From positions 1 through 64,000 of the forward strand of contig JAGVAD010000024.1 in the NCBI GenBank assembly GCA_020060465.1: a stretch of DNA of 64,000 nt. Reading direction: 5' to 3'. Of the stretch, positions 50,854-60,509 are shown in pieces (the stretch's first letter is position 1; every line of letters starts with the position of its first letter). The notes beneath the pieces are model-generated. The model was not told where the DNA came from, made no database searches, and saw only the letters and a list, made by a program, of their open reading frames with translations. The position numbers and the translations under genes were made by a program. This stretch comes from Anaerolineales bacterium. Lineage in GTDB: Bacteria; Chloroflexota; Anaerolineae; Anaerolineales; UBA4823.

Positions 50854-51885
50854 ATGGTTTCGCAAACTGTTCGGCTGGCCAGACGGTTTGGCTGGCTGGT
50901 AAGTTGGGTGAGCCTGATCGGCATACTTTCCGCCTGCCAGTTTCCCGCGCCGGCAGGGGGGCGCCCTACCACACCCGCGCCCCAAGCGCTCTTCACGGCA
51001 GCGGCGCAAACCGCAGAGGCGTTGCGTTTAGAGCGTTTTGGACAGACGCCTACCCCGGCGCCGGCGCTGCTGGTGGCGAGCATCGCTGCGCCTTCCCCAA
51101 CCGTCGAGGAATCGCCCACCGTCTTATCCACGCCGTCGGCTACCGCTCCTGCCACAATTGTTGCCCGCAGCGGCGCAGACGGTGCGTCCTTTATCGAAGA
51201 TGTTACTGTCCCGGATGGAACCGTTTTTGCTCCCGGTGAGACCTTCGAAAAAATATGGCGCATCTCCAACACCGGCCAATCTATCTGGACGACAGATTAC
51301 GCGCTCATTTATATTGACGGAGAAATGATGGGCGCGCCAACGACAGTTCCTATTCCGAAAGAGGTCAAACCGGGCGAACAAGTGGATGTTGCTGTGGCGA
51401 TGATTGCCCCGCAGACGCCGGGCAACTATATCAGTTACTGGAAAATGACCAATGCCGAGGGCAAGATTTTTGGGTTCGGCGCTGCGGGCAACGAAGCTAT
51501 CTGGGTGAAGATCGCGGTGCAAGGTTCAAGCGCTCTGGCGACAGCGGCGACTGCCACTGCAACGCCGTCAAGCGCCATCACTTCGGTCACGCTCAGCGTG
51601 GATCAGCCATCGTTTACCGGCGACTGCCCGCATACTTTTATCTTCACCGCCCAGCTCACCTTAAACAAGGCTGCCTCGGTGACATATCTGCTGGAAGCCG
51701 GCGATCTTACCGGCGGCGAGGTCATACTACCTTCGCCGATTACGCGCAATTTGTTGCCGGGCGTGCATCCGATCGTTTATGAGCTTACTTTCCCCGGCGA
51801 TGTTTCTGGTTGGGTACGCTTACGATTTACGAAACCGGTAGAGTTGTTGTCCAATCAGGTTGATTTCTCCCTGACTTGTGGCTGA
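50854..51885 (+). CDS. Lipoprotein with NBR1-type Ig domain
   Basis: The 343-aa protein has a signal ending at GILSAC (lipobox), a Thr/Pro/Ser linker and an NBR1-like Ig domain at about 108-215 (FIEDVTVPDGTVFAPGETFEKIWRISNTGQSIW...KPGEQVDVAVAMIAPQTPGNYISYWKM). The C-terminal 115 residues look like a second beta domain. It starts three bases after lipA and overlaps queG by 8 bases, so it is in an operon with two Fe-S enzymes although its product is extracellular. Confidence 0.88.
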   Translation: MVSQTVRLARRFGWLVSWVSLIGILSACQFPAPAGGRPTTPAPQALFTAAAQTAEALRLERFGQTPTPAPALLVASIAAPSPTVEESPTVLSTPSATAPATIVARSGADGASFIEDVTVPDGTVFAPGETFEKIWRISNTGQSIWTTDYALIYIDGEMMGAPTTVPIPKEVKPGEQVDVAVAMIAPQTPGNYISYWKMTNAEGKIFGFGAAGNEAIWVKIAVQGSSALATAATATATPSSAITSVTLSVDQPSFTGDCPHTFIFTAQLTLNKAASVTYLLEAGDLTGGEVILPSPITRNLLPGVHPIVYELTFPGDVSGWVRLRFTKPVELLSNQVDFSLTCG

Positions 51886-53080
51886 GCGAAGAGAAAGCAA
51901 GACCTTGCGGGACGCTATTGAAGCAGAAGTCCGCCGTTTGGGGTTTGAACTTTTTGGGGTGGCTGCTCCCGATCCGCCGGCGCATTTCTCGGTTTATGAA
52001 GCCTGGCTGGCGGCAGGTCGGCATGGAGAAATGGGTTATCTGGCTGACGAGCGCGCCCGCCAGCGCCGCGCCGATCTGCTGCAGATCCTTCCCGAATGCA
52101 AATCCATCCTGGTGTTAGGCGCTCGCTATTCAGCGTCCAATGTTCGGCGCAAACATGGATACGGCCGTGTGGCTTCGTATGCCTGGGGCGATGATTACCA
52201 CGATGTACTGCTGGAACGGCTGAAGCGGCTGGTGGAATATATCGAAGCGCAGGTCGGCGCGCCGGTGAAGAATCGTTATTACACGGATACCGGCCCCGTT
52301 CTGGAGCGCGAGCTGGCGCAACGCGCCGGGTTAGGCTGGATTGGCAAAAATACCTGTCTCATCCACCCACGGATGGGTTCATATTTCCTGCTGGCGGAGA
52401 TTTTGCTGGGCATCGAGCTGCAACCGGATGCGCCGTTTGTAGAGGATCGTTGCGGCTCCTGCACTCGCTGTCTGGATGCCTGCCCAACTGCCTGTATTTT
52501 GCCAGACCGTACGTTGGATGCGCGCCGCTGTATTTCCTACCTGACAATTGAGCTGAAAGGCGCGATCCCCGTCGAGCTGCGTCCGCAGATGGAGGATTGG
52601 GTCTTCGGTTGCGATGTTTGTCAGCAAGTTTGTCCGTGGAACCAGCGATTCGGTACTTCACACGGCGATCCGGTTTTTTCTTCACGCCCTGAAGTCAGGC
52701 AGCCGCATCTGATCGGCGAGCTTTCGCTGACCCCGGAGCAGTTCAACCGCAAATTTAAAGGCAGCCCCATCCGGCGCGCCAAACGCCGCGGCTATTTGCG
52801 CAACGTCACCGTGGCGTTGGGGAACTCTTTGGACTCCCAGGCCGTCTCATCCCTGGCTGAGACGCTGCGCCAGGATGCGGAGCCGTTGGCGCGCGGCCAT
52901 GCCGCCTGGGCGCTGGGGCAATTGGGCGGTCAGGCAGCTTTGACCGCATTACAAGATGCGCTGGATCAAGAGACCGATGGCTCTGTCCTGGCAGAAATTT
53001 GCGCTGCAATGGAAAGACTTTCTGCTGAAGTGATGACTCGTTCAATGGATGGACAGGAAGGTGGAGGAAAATGCGCCTGA
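51878..53080 (+). CDS. queG: Epoxyqueuosine reductase
   Basis: The 400-aa protein starts at GTG 51878. The core TGPVLERELAQRAGLGWIGKNTCLI is the QueG cobamide-binding signature, followed by two 4Fe-4S motifs, CGSCTRCLDACPTAC and CDVCQQVCPWN. The C-terminal part has HEAT-like repeats (AEPLARGHAAWALGQLGGQAALTALQDAL). It reduces epoxyqueuosine in tRNA to queuosine. It overlaps both neighbours, so the C39 gene downstream is translationally linked. Confidence 0.95.
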   Translation: MAERRESKTLRDAIEAEVRRLGFELFGVAAPDPPAHFSVYEAWLAAGRHGEMGYLADERARQRRADLLQILPECKSILVLGARYSASNVRRKHGYGRVASYAWGDDYHDVLLERLKRLVEYIEAQVGAPVKNRYYTDTGPVLERELAQRAGLGWIGKNTCLIHPRMGSYFLLAEILLGIELQPDAPFVEDRCGSCTRCLDACPTACILPDRTLDARRCISYLTIELKGAIPVELRPQMEDWVFGCDVCQQVCPWNQRFGTSHGDPVFSSRPEVRQPHLIGELSLTPEQFNRKFKGSPIRRAKRRGYLRNVTVALGNSLDSQAVSSLAETLRQDAEPLARGHAAWALGQLGGQAALTALQDALDQETDGSVLAEICAAMERLSAEVMTRSMDGQEGGGKCA

Positions 53081-54432
53081 CGAGGCCGCGCCGGCGCAAA
53101 CGACGGTCGTTTGCCTTATGGTTTCTGGTCGGCGGCGTTGTGATTTGCCTGGCAATGTTTGCGCTCACCCTTCTACCGCCCGTGCGGGAGCGCCTGACCT
53201 GGCAAGCGGCGCGTTGGCAAGCACAGGTGAGGCGCGCTCTCAACCCGCCGGAAGAAGTGGTCTTCGTTCCGCAAACGCAGATCACGCCAGGCGCAGCGCA
53301 GATGACAGCTTTCGCCGCTTTGAGCGCGGACTCAACCGCAAGTCCAACCACAGTTCTTACAGCTTCGCCCGTTGCCATGACAGTTGATGCTGCTGTGGTT
53401 ACTGCGCCCTCTACGGCTGCGCCAACGCCGTTGCCTTCTCCAACGCCCTTGCCGCCAAAGGTGATGCTGACCGGCGTGGTGCATGAATATCAACAATTCA
53501 ACAATTGCGGCCCAGCCAACCTGGCTATGGCGCTTTCGTTCTGGGGCTGGCAGGGCGATCAGCGCGACACGCGCGCCTTCTTGCGCCCCAACCTGGAAGT
53601 GGACGATAAAAATGTATCGCCGGAGGAGATGGTTGCCTTTGTGCAGCGTTTCACTGCCTTGCGTGCACTGACGCGTGTGGGCGGCGACCTGGATTTGCTC
53701 AAAGGGCTGATTGCGGGTGGGTTCCCCGTCCTCATCGAGGCTGGCCATCACCCGCCCAAAGATTGGTGGATGGGTCATTACCTGGTGGTTAACGGCTATG
53801 ATGATACAACCGGTTATTTCACGGTTCAGGATTCCCTAATCAACCCCGATCAACCATTTCTTTACGAGGAGTTGGCTTCGCGCTGGTGGCGAGATTTCAA
53901 TTATGTCTATGTGCTGATCTACCCGCCCGAACGAGAAGCGCAGTTATTCAGCATTTTAGGGCCGCGCCTGGATGAGGCTTACAGCTACGAGCTGGCCGCC
54001 CAACGCGCTTTGCGGGAAATACCCGCGCGCGAAGGGCGAGATTTATTTTTCACCTGGTTCAATTTAGGCTCCAGCCGAGTCGGTCTGAAAGATTACTCCG
54101 CCGCAGCTCAGGCTTATGATATGGCGTTTTCGATCTATCGGACGCTCAGTGAAGAGCAGCGGCCCTACCGCCTGATGTGGTATCAGATGGGACCGTATGA
54201 GGCTTATTACTATACCGGTCGCTTTCAGGATGTCATCAACCTTGCCAACACCACCTTCACCTGGGTCGGTCAGGCGGTTTTGGAAGAAAGTTATTATTGG
54301 CGCGGCATGGCTTATGCGGCCTTGGGCCAGACCAACCAGGCAATTGCTGATTTTCAAAAGGCGGCGGCGCTCAACCCAAACTATGCCGCCCCCCGACAAG
54401 AATTAGAAAAACTGGGAGCCAGCCTCCCATGA
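53071..54432 (+). CDS. Membrane-anchored C39-like peptidase with C-terminal TPR, copy 1
   Basis: The ATG has GTGGAGG three to four bases upstream and overlaps queG by 10 bases. A basic N-terminus and one membrane helix (FALWFLVGGVVICLAMFALTL) put the rest outside. After a Thr/Pro linker the C39_2-type papain fold begins at VMLTGVVHEYQQFNNCGPANLAMALSFWGW with catalytic Cys (about residue 145); the His is in WMGHYLVVNGYDD and the Asp in FTVQDS. Residues about 300-453 contain TPR-like helices (YYWRGMAYAALGQTNQAIADFQKAAALNPNY). Peptide bond or isopeptide substrates are unknown. First of three tandem paralogues. Confidence 0.88.
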   Translation: MRLTRPRRRKRRSFALWFLVGGVVICLAMFALTLLPPVRERLTWQAARWQAQVRRALNPPEEVVFVPQTQITPGAAQMTAFAALSADSTASPTTVLTASPVAMTVDAAVVTAPSTAAPTPLPSPTPLPPKVMLTGVVHEYQQFNNCGPANLAMALSFWGWQGDQRDTRAFLRPNLEVDDKNVSPEEMVAFVQRFTALRALTRVGGDLDLLKGLIAGGFPVLIEAGHHPPKDWWMGHYLVVNGYDDTTGYFTVQDSLINPDQPFLYEELASRWWRDFNYVYVLIYPPEREAQLFSILGPRLDEAYSYELAAQRALREIPAREGRDLFFTWFNLGSSRVGLKDYSAAAQAYDMAFSIYRTLSEEQRPYRLMWYQMGPYEAYYYTGRFQDVINLANTTFTWVGQAVLEESYYWRGMAYAALGQTNQAIADFQKAAALNPNYAAPRQELEKLGASLP

Positions 54433-54451
54433 TGACTGGGTGTGAATAGAG

Positions 54452-55765
54452 ATGCGTAAAAATTTCCTCTTAGCGGTTGTGTTGATTCCTGCGGTTTGCC
54501 TTTGCGCGGCGGGCTTCTATTATCTGCCGCCCGTGCACGACAGGCTGGCATGGCGGGTGGATGAGGCGGTGTTGCGCCTGCAATATCAACTGCACCCACC
54601 GGCCAAACAGGTTTTCACGCCTCAGCAGCAGCCGCCCACCTCCGTCGCCCAGCTTGTTTGGATAGCTACTTCGACGCCTGCCAGCCCGACGCGAACGTTG
54701 CCTGCAACCGCTCCCGTCTTGCAGGAAACGCCAGCGCCCAGTCCAACTCTGTCGGCGAGCCCCACGCCATTGCCGCCGCAGGTTATGTTGAGTGGGGTGA
54801 TCTATGAGGATCAGCATGGGCGCTGGAATTACTGTGCGCCCTCCAACCTGGCTATGGCGTTGTCCTTCTGGGGCTGGCAGGGGAACCGCGATGTGGTGGG
54901 CCCCGTCCTCAAGCCGTTGGAAAAAGACAAGAACGTCATGCCTTATGAAATGGTGGATTATGTCAACGAGCGCACAGATTTGAGGGCTGTCCTGCGCCTG
55001 GCTGGAGATGTGGAATTGCTCAAGCGATTTATCTCCGCAGGTTTCCCCGTGTTGGTGGAGAAGGGCGCGTATTTGCGCGATTTGACCGGCGTGGTAAGCT
55101 GGATGGGACATTATCAAGTGGTCACCGGTTATGACGATGCGGGTGAATATTTCATCGCGCAAGATTCGTTCATCAAGCCGGATCACAAAGTTTCCTACGC
55201 GGATATGATTTCGGGCTGGCGGGCGTTCAATTACACGTATATCATCATTTATCCACCCGAAAAGGAGGCGCAGGTTTTCGAGCTGTTGGGCGCAGATGCA
55301 GATGAGACCGCCAATGCGGAGAATGCGGCGCTTAAAGCGTCTGCTGAAATCTTCAGCCTGTCGGGCATAGATCAATACTTCGCCTGGTTTAATCGCGGTT
55401 CCAGCCTTGTGAAGCTGCAAGACTACGCCGGGGCTTCCTTCGCCTATGATGATGCGTTCAAAGTCTATCCAACGATCCCGGAGGACAAGCGTCCCTGGCG
55501 CATGATGTGGTATCAAACCGGCCCTTATTTTGCCTATTTCTATGCCCAAAGATATTACGATGTGCTGTATCTGGCCGACGGCACTTTGAACGCCATGCAA
55601 AGTGATAAGAACCTGGAGGAAAGCTATTATTGGCGCGGTATGGCGCGCGCCGCGTTGGGAGATACAGCAAACGCCGTGGAGGATTTTCGCCTGAGTTTGC
55701 AATATCACCCAGGCTTTCCACCAGCGCTGTATCAGCTTCAGGTGTTAGGCGTCTCGGCACCGTAG
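54452..55765 (+). CDS. Membrane-anchored C39-like peptidase with C-terminal TPR, copy 2
   Basis: The 437-aa paralogue has the same order: membrane helix (NFLLAVVLIPAVCLCAAGFYYL), Thr/Pro linker, C39-like domain and TPR. The active-site block is YCAPSNLAMALSFWGW, so the Cys is kept but the usual G after it is A and the preceding N-N is N-Y; His (MGHYQVVTGYDD) and Asp (FIAQDSF) are kept. It lies 19 bases after copy 1. Whether the change alters specificity is not known. Confidence 0.88.
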   Translation: MRKNFLLAVVLIPAVCLCAAGFYYLPPVHDRLAWRVDEAVLRLQYQLHPPAKQVFTPQQQPPTSVAQLVWIATSTPASPTRTLPATAPVLQETPAPSPTLSASPTPLPPQVMLSGVIYEDQHGRWNYCAPSNLAMALSFWGWQGNRDVVGPVLKPLEKDKNVMPYEMVDYVNERTDLRAVLRLAGDVELLKRFISAGFPVLVEKGAYLRDLTGVVSWMGHYQVVTGYDDAGEYFIAQDSFIKPDHKVSYADMISGWRAFNYTYIIIYPPEKEAQVFELLGADADETANAENAALKASAEIFSLSGIDQYFAWFNRGSSLVKLQDYAGASFAYDDAFKVYPTIPEDKRPWRMMWYQTGPYFAYFYAQRYYDVLYLADGTLNAMQSDKNLEESYYWRGMARAALGDTANAVEDFRLSLQYHPGFPPALYQLQVLGVSAP

Positions 55766-55783
55766 AACGAGGAAATTGCATCT

Positions 55784-57058
55784 ATGCCAAGATCGCTTCA
55801 ATTTTCAATAATTGCTCTGCTGATCCTGCTTCTTTTAGCCGGAGTGCTATGGATTGTCTCCTCTGATGCGTTTGGCTGGCGTTTTGACGCCTTGCGCGCC
55901 CAGCTCAAATATGCGCTGAACCCGCCAGAGAAGGTGGTTTTCGTTCCGTCGGGTCAACAAACAGAGCGGCCCTCTCCAACAGCGCGACCCAGCCGTACCC
56001 CCACCCCAACGATTGCCCTGGCAACGGTTGCACCCACTCACACGCCTACGCCTCTCCCGACGGCGACCCAGTCGCCGACGCCGCTTCCGCCGCAGGCTAT
56101 GTTGAGTGGAATTGTGCATCAATACCAGATGTGGAACAACTGCGGGCCGGCCAACCTGGCAATGGCGTTGTCGTATTGGGGTTGGAAAGGCGATCAGCGC
56201 GACGCGGCCGCCTTTCTTAAACCCAATGCGCGCGATAAAAATGTCATGCCCTACGAGATGGAAGCCTTCGTCGAAGAACAGGCCGGTCTGGATGCTGTCG
56301 TCCGCGTGGGCGGCAACCTGCAGACGCTGAAAGCGTTCATTTCATCTGGCTTGCCGGTGATTGTAGAAAAAGGCTTTGAGGGCGTTGGCTTTGATGGCTG
56401 GATGGGGCATTATCAGGTCGTGAATGGCTATGATGACGCCAAAAGCGTGTTTTACGTGCAGGACTCATATAAGGGACCCGACTTGCCCATCTCTTATGAG
56501 GACATGACGAGCAACTGGCGGGCGTTCAACTTCACCTATATTGTGATTTATCCTGATGAGCGACGTCAGCAAGTGCTCGATATCCTGGGCTTGAACGCCT
56601 ACGATAACTTTAACTATCGCACTGCTGAACAGATTGCCACGCAGGACATCAGCCACTTGAGTGGGCGCGATTTGTATTTCGCCCTCTTTAACCAGGGCGC
56701 CAGCCGTGTGGCGCTGCAAGATTATGCGGGCGCGGCAGCCTCCTTTGACGCGGCGTTTGCCAATTACGAACGCATCCCAACCGAACAGCGTCCCTGGCGC
56801 ATGATGTGGTATCAAACCGGCCCCTATTTTGCGTACTACTTCACCGGTCGTTATGAGGATGTGATCAACCTGGCGACGCAAACCCTGGATGCGATGAGCG
56901 AGCCAATCCTCGAAGAAAGCTATTACTGGAGGGCGCGCGCCTTGCTGGCTTTAGGGGATAACGAAGCGGCTATCAAAGATTTAAACCAATGCCTGGAAGT
57001 GCATGAGGGTTTTGCTCCTTGCCTGAGTGAACTGGCAAAGCTGGGTATTTTCCCTTAG
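55784..57058 (+). CDS. Membrane-anchored C39-like peptidase with C-terminal TPR, copy 3
   Basis: The 424-aa paralogue has the helix IIALLILLLLAGVLWIV, the linker and the site WNNCGPANLAMALSYWGW, with His in WMGHYQVVNGYDD and Asp in FYVQDSY. The juxtamembrane text LKYALNPPEKVVFVPSG matches copy 1 and 2 (L-N-P-P-E-x-V-V-F-V-P). The TPR tail ends ALLALGDNEAAIKDLNQCLEVHEGFAP. It lies 18 bases after copy 2 and ends the operon that begins at lipA. The three copies arose by tandem duplication. Confidence 0.88.
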   Translation: MPRSLQFSIIALLILLLLAGVLWIVSSDAFGWRFDALRAQLKYALNPPEKVVFVPSGQQTERPSPTARPSRTPTPTIALATVAPTHTPTPLPTATQSPTPLPPQAMLSGIVHQYQMWNNCGPANLAMALSYWGWKGDQRDAAAFLKPNARDKNVMPYEMEAFVEEQAGLDAVVRVGGNLQTLKAFISSGLPVIVEKGFEGVGFDGWMGHYQVVNGYDDAKSVFYVQDSYKGPDLPISYEDMTSNWRAFNFTYIVIYPDERRQQVLDILGLNAYDNFNYRTAEQIATQDISHLSGRDLYFALFNQGASRVALQDYAGAAASFDAAFANYERIPTEQRPWRMMWYQTGPYFAYYFTGRYEDVINLATQTLDAMSEPILEESYYWRARALLALGDNEAAIKDLNQCLEVHEGFAPCLSELAKLGIFP

Positions 57059-57364
57059 AGGCTGGGGCTGCGCACTCAACCGATGACCTGCATGACCTGA
57101 GGTGGGGTTTCCTGAACTCTAGCGGGCAAGCGCGACCGGCGCCGGTTACACGAACCCGGCTCTTTGGCAAACTCTGTGGTAGCAGCCAGATAGGGGGTGG
57201 TTTTGATACCCATCGCAAAAATCTACAAGCAATCATCACAAAAATTTCTAGAGGATTTTAATGGTTTATAAAACAAATGTGCTATAATAAATCCTCGTCT
57301 GTCTTCATCATAGCTTCTGTCTTGGCTACATTAATTCCATACTCATTCATTTTGAACGGGTCCT
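57059..57364 (+). promoter_or_regulatory. uvrA upstream region with an extended -10 promoter
   Basis: The 306 bases hold no gene. A TG-C-TATAAT element (57280-57288) gives a start near 57295, about 70 bases before uvrA. No LexA-type operator I recognise is present, so SOS control cannot be claimed. The stretch before about 57240 is featureless apart from GC-rich text. Confidence 0.5.
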
Positions 57365-60289
57365 ATGTCACAAGATGTTATTCGAGTAGTTGGCGCGCGC
57401 GAGCATAATCTCAAGAACATCACTGTGGAGATCCCGCGCGATAAGCTGGTCGTGATCACCGGCCTATCCGGGTCTGGCAAATCCTCTCTGGCGTTCGACA
57501 CCATCTTCGCTGAGGGTCAGCGGCGCTACGTCGAATCGCTTTCTGCTTACGCCCGGCAATTTCTGGGTCAAATGGAAAAACCGGATGTTGATTACATCGA
57601 AGGTCTTTCCCCGGCGGTTTCGATTGACCAAAAAGGCGCTTCGCACAACCCGCGCTCCACCGTAGGGACGGTGACCGAAATCTATGATTATTTGCGTCTG
57701 CTCTTCGCACGCGCTGGCGTTCCGCACTGTCCTGTCTGCGGGCGAGAAGTGTCGCGCCAATCGGCGCAGGAGATCGTAGATGAGGTGCTGCGACTGCCGG
57801 AAGGGGCGCGGCTGTTATTGCTCGCCCCGCTGGTGCGCGGTCGAAAGGGAACACATCAGGCTGTGCTGGAAGAAATCCGCAAAGCCGGCTTTGTGCGAGC
57901 GCGCGTGGATGGGCAGGTGTACGAGCTGGACGAAGACATCCAGATGGACCGCTACAAAATCCACACCATTGAAGCGGTGGTTGACCGCCTGGTGATCCAC
58001 ACTCCTGGAAACGAGGAAGAAGCGCAATCCGCGCTCTCCCGGTTGACCGACTCGGTGGAAACAGCGCTGAAGTTTGGCGAAGGATACATGACAGTGCATT
58101 GGATGAACCCGCCCTCCCAACCGACCAGCGAAGCGCCAGAGGGCGGGAGAGAACAGGGCCGCGACCTGCACTTTTCAGAGCATCTGGCCTGCCCGGAGCA
58201 TGGTTCGGTGTTACCGGAGATTGAGCCGCGCACATTTTCCTTCAACACGCCGCATGGCGCCTGCCCAGATTGCCAGGGGCTGGGCGGCAAGCTGGAGATT
58301 GATCCAGACTTGCTCATCCCTAACCGCGATCTGTCGCTTAATGAAGGCGCGATCGTGGCTTCCGAATGGCGCGGGCCGCGTGAAGAAGGCGGCTATTACT
58401 GGCAGGCGCTGGAAGCTGTAGCCAGACATTACCACATCAATTTAGATGATCCGGTGCGGAAAATCCCGCCGGAGAAACTGGATGTAATTCTGTATGGCAC
58501 CAAAGGGCAGGAAGTAACCATTCATTACCACAACAAGGACGGGCGGCAATCCACCTTCCGCATGGCTTTTGAAGGCGTGATCGGCAACCTGCAGCGCCGT
58601 TACAACGAGACCGGTTCGGATTATATGCGAGAACGCATCGCCGAATTGATGAGCGAGCAGATCTGCCCCACCTGCAATGGAGCGCGCCTGCGTCAGGAAG
58701 CGCTGGCTGTCACCGTGGATGGATTTAATATTGTTGAAGTCACCCAGTGGCCGGTGAACCGCACGCTGGAATGGGTGCGCAAATTGAGCGGCCCCGACAC
58801 GTCACTCACCCCACGCCAACAGGCCATCGCTGAACGCATCTTGAAAGAGATCCAGGCGCGCCTGGGTTTTCTGGTAGATGTGGGATTGGATTATCTGACC
58901 CTACAGCGTTCGGCCTCGACGCTTTCCGGCGGCGAAGCGCAACGCATTCGCCTGGCGACGCAGATCGGCTCGCGATTGATGGGCGTGCTCTACGTGCTGG
59001 ACGAACCCTCCATTGGTCTGCACCCGCGCGATAATAATCGGCTGCTGAATACGCTAAAGGGGTTACGCGATCTGGGCAACACCGTCCTGGTAGTAGAGCA
59101 TGACACAGAAACCATCCTCTCCGCAGATTGGATTGTGGACCTGGGTCCACGCGCCGGCGAACATGGCGGGCGCGTGATCGCCGAGGGGCAGGTAAAAGAC
59201 ATTCTCGAAGCTCCGGAATCGCTCACCGGCGCCTATCTTTCTGGTCGTTTGAAAGTGCCCATCCCCGAAAGGCGGCGCAACGGAAACGGGAAATACCTGC
59301 AAATCATCGGCGCGCGCGAACACAACCTCAAGAATATCAACGTACGCATCCCTCTGGGCAAACTGGTGTGCATCACCGGCGTCTCCGGGTCGGGAAAATC
59401 CACCTTAATGGTGGAAATCCTGTATAAGGCTCTGGCGCGCGCTCTGAACGGCGCTCATACTCAGCCCGGCGAGTACGAACGCATCGAAGGCCTGGAATAC
59501 CTGGACAAGATCATCAACATTGACCAGTCGCCTATCGGGCGTACCCCGCGTTCCAACCCGGGTACGTACACCGGTCTCTTCGATCAGATTCGTCAATTAT
59601 TCGCCGAGTTGCCGGAAAGCAAAGTGCGCGGCTATAAGCCCGGGCGTTTCTCTTTCAATGTGCATGGCGGGCGCTGTGAGGCCTGCCAGGGGCAGGGGCA
59701 ACTGCGCATCGAAATGCAGTTCCTACCGGATGTGTACGTGCCGTGCGACGTTTGTCATGGGGCGCGCTTCAACCGTGAGACGCTGCAGGTGCGTTTTAAA
59801 GACCTGAATATTTCCGAGGTTCTTGATCTGACAGTGGATGAGGGTCTGGAGCTGTTCTCCGCCTTTCCGGCCATGGTCAGCCGTTTGCAGACACTACAAG
59901 ATGTGGGGCTGGGGTACATCCGCATTGGGCAGCCTGCGCCGACCCTGTCCGGCGGCGAAGCGCAGCGCGTCAAGCTGGCGCGCGAGCTGTCCAAACGCGC
60001 CACCGGGCGCACACTCTATGTTCTGGATGAGCCATCGGTCGGCCTGCATGCCGCGGACGTCCACAAGTTGATCGAGGTGTTGCAGCGCCTGGTGGATGCC
60101 GGCAACAGTGTATTAATCATCGAGCATAACCTGGATATTATCAAGGTCGCTGATTATTTGATTGACCTGGGGCCAGAGGGCGGCGATCGCGGCGGAGAGA
60201 TTGTAGCGGAGGGCACGCCCGAGGAGGTATGCGCTCTGGACAATTCTTACACCGGGCAATACTTGCGCCCGTTTATATGCCGGAAATAA
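57365..60289 (+). CDS. uvrA: Excinuclease ABC subunit UvrA
   Basis: The 974-aa protein has two ABC ATPase halves: Walker [12 protein letters not shown] and [11 protein letters not shown], signatures [14 protein letters not shown] and [14 protein letters not shown], and Walker B regions [14 protein letters not shown] and [14 protein letters not shown]. Zinc modules are [14 protein letters not shown]...CPDCQG in the first half and [10 protein letters not shown]...CDVCHG in the second. It recognises bulky DNA lesions in nucleotide excision repair. Normal length and no damage. Confidence 0.98.
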   Translation: MSQDVIRVVGAREHNLKNITVEIPRDKLVVITGLSGSGKSSLAFDTIFAEGQRRYVESLSAYARQFLGQMEKPDVDYIEGLSPAVSIDQKGASHNPRSTVGTVTEIYDYLRLLFARAGVPHCPVCGREVSRQSAQEIVDEVLRLPEGARLLLLAPLVRGRKGTHQAVLEEIRKAGFVRARVDGQVYELDEDIQMDRYKIHTIEAVVDRLVIHTPGNEEEAQSALSRLTDSVETALKFGEGYMTVHWMNPPSQPTSEAPEGGREQGRDLHFSEHLACPEHGSVLPEIEPRTFSFNTPHGACPDCQGLGGKLEIDPDLLIPNRDLSLNEGAIVASEWRGPREEGGYYWQALEAVARHYHINLDDPVRKIPPEKLDVILYGTKGQEVTIHYHNKDGRQSTFRMAFEGVIGNLQRRYNETGSDYMRERIAELMSEQICPTCNGARLRQEALAVTVDGFNIVEVTQWPVNRTLEWVRKLSGPDTSLTPRQQAIAERILKEIQARLGFLVDVGLDYLTLQRSASTLSGGEAQRIRLATQIGSRLMGVLYVLDEPSIGLHPRDNNRLLNTLKGLRDLGNTVLVVEHDTETILSADWIVDLGPRAGEHGGRVIAEGQVKDILEAPESLTGAYLSGRLKVPIPERRRNGNGKYLQIIGAREHNLKNINVRIPLGKLVCITGVSGSGKSTLMVEILYKALARALNGAHTQPGEYERIEGLEYLDKIINIDQSPIGRTPRSNPGTYTGLFDQIRQLFAELPESKVRGYKPGRFSFNVHGGRCEACQGQGQLRIEMQFLPDVYVPCDVCHGARFNRETLQVRFKDLNISEVLDLTVDEGLELFSAFPAMVSRLQTLQDVGLGYIRIGQPAPTLSGGEAQRVKLARELSKRATGRTLYVLDEPSVGLHAADVHKLIEVLQRLVDAGNSVLIIEHNLDIIKVADYLIDLGPEGGDRGGEIVAEGTPEEVCALDNSYTGQYLRPFICRK

Positions 60290-60404
60290 CCCGCTGCGAA
60301 CCTCTGGGTTGAGGCGCGGCCGCTTTTGACTCGTGCCGTGCTGGGCAGCGGCATAGGTTACCCGCAGCCCGAAATAGAGGTTTTTTGGCTTTTTTGGCCT
60401 TCCC

Positions 60405-60433
60405 TTGCGATTGTGTTTAAAAGATGGCATAAT
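60405..60433 (+). promoter_or_regulatory. Promoter of the TPR lipoprotein gene
   Basis: TTGCGA (60405-60410), 17 bases and CATAAT (60428-60433) predict a start near 60440, 70 bases before the ATG at 60510. The two T-runs at 60381-60395 upstream may belong to a uvrA terminator but the paired stem is long-range and weak. Confidence 0.55.
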
Positions 60434-60509
60434 TAGACTTCTGTAAACTGCGGGAGAAAGTCCCTCAGTTTGACGTTGATATAAAAATTAACAGGAGAGA
60501 GTGATTACG

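Noticed and set aside
54470-55708. 412-aa minus-strand ORF opposite C39 copy 2
   Set aside because: Shadow of a well-supported gene; no motifs and no start signal.
60299-60395. Possible uvrA terminator (AACCTCT pairing with AGAGGTT before T-runs)
   Set aside because: The pairing arms are about 70 bases apart and only 7 bp; the T-runs are striking but no compact stem precedes them.
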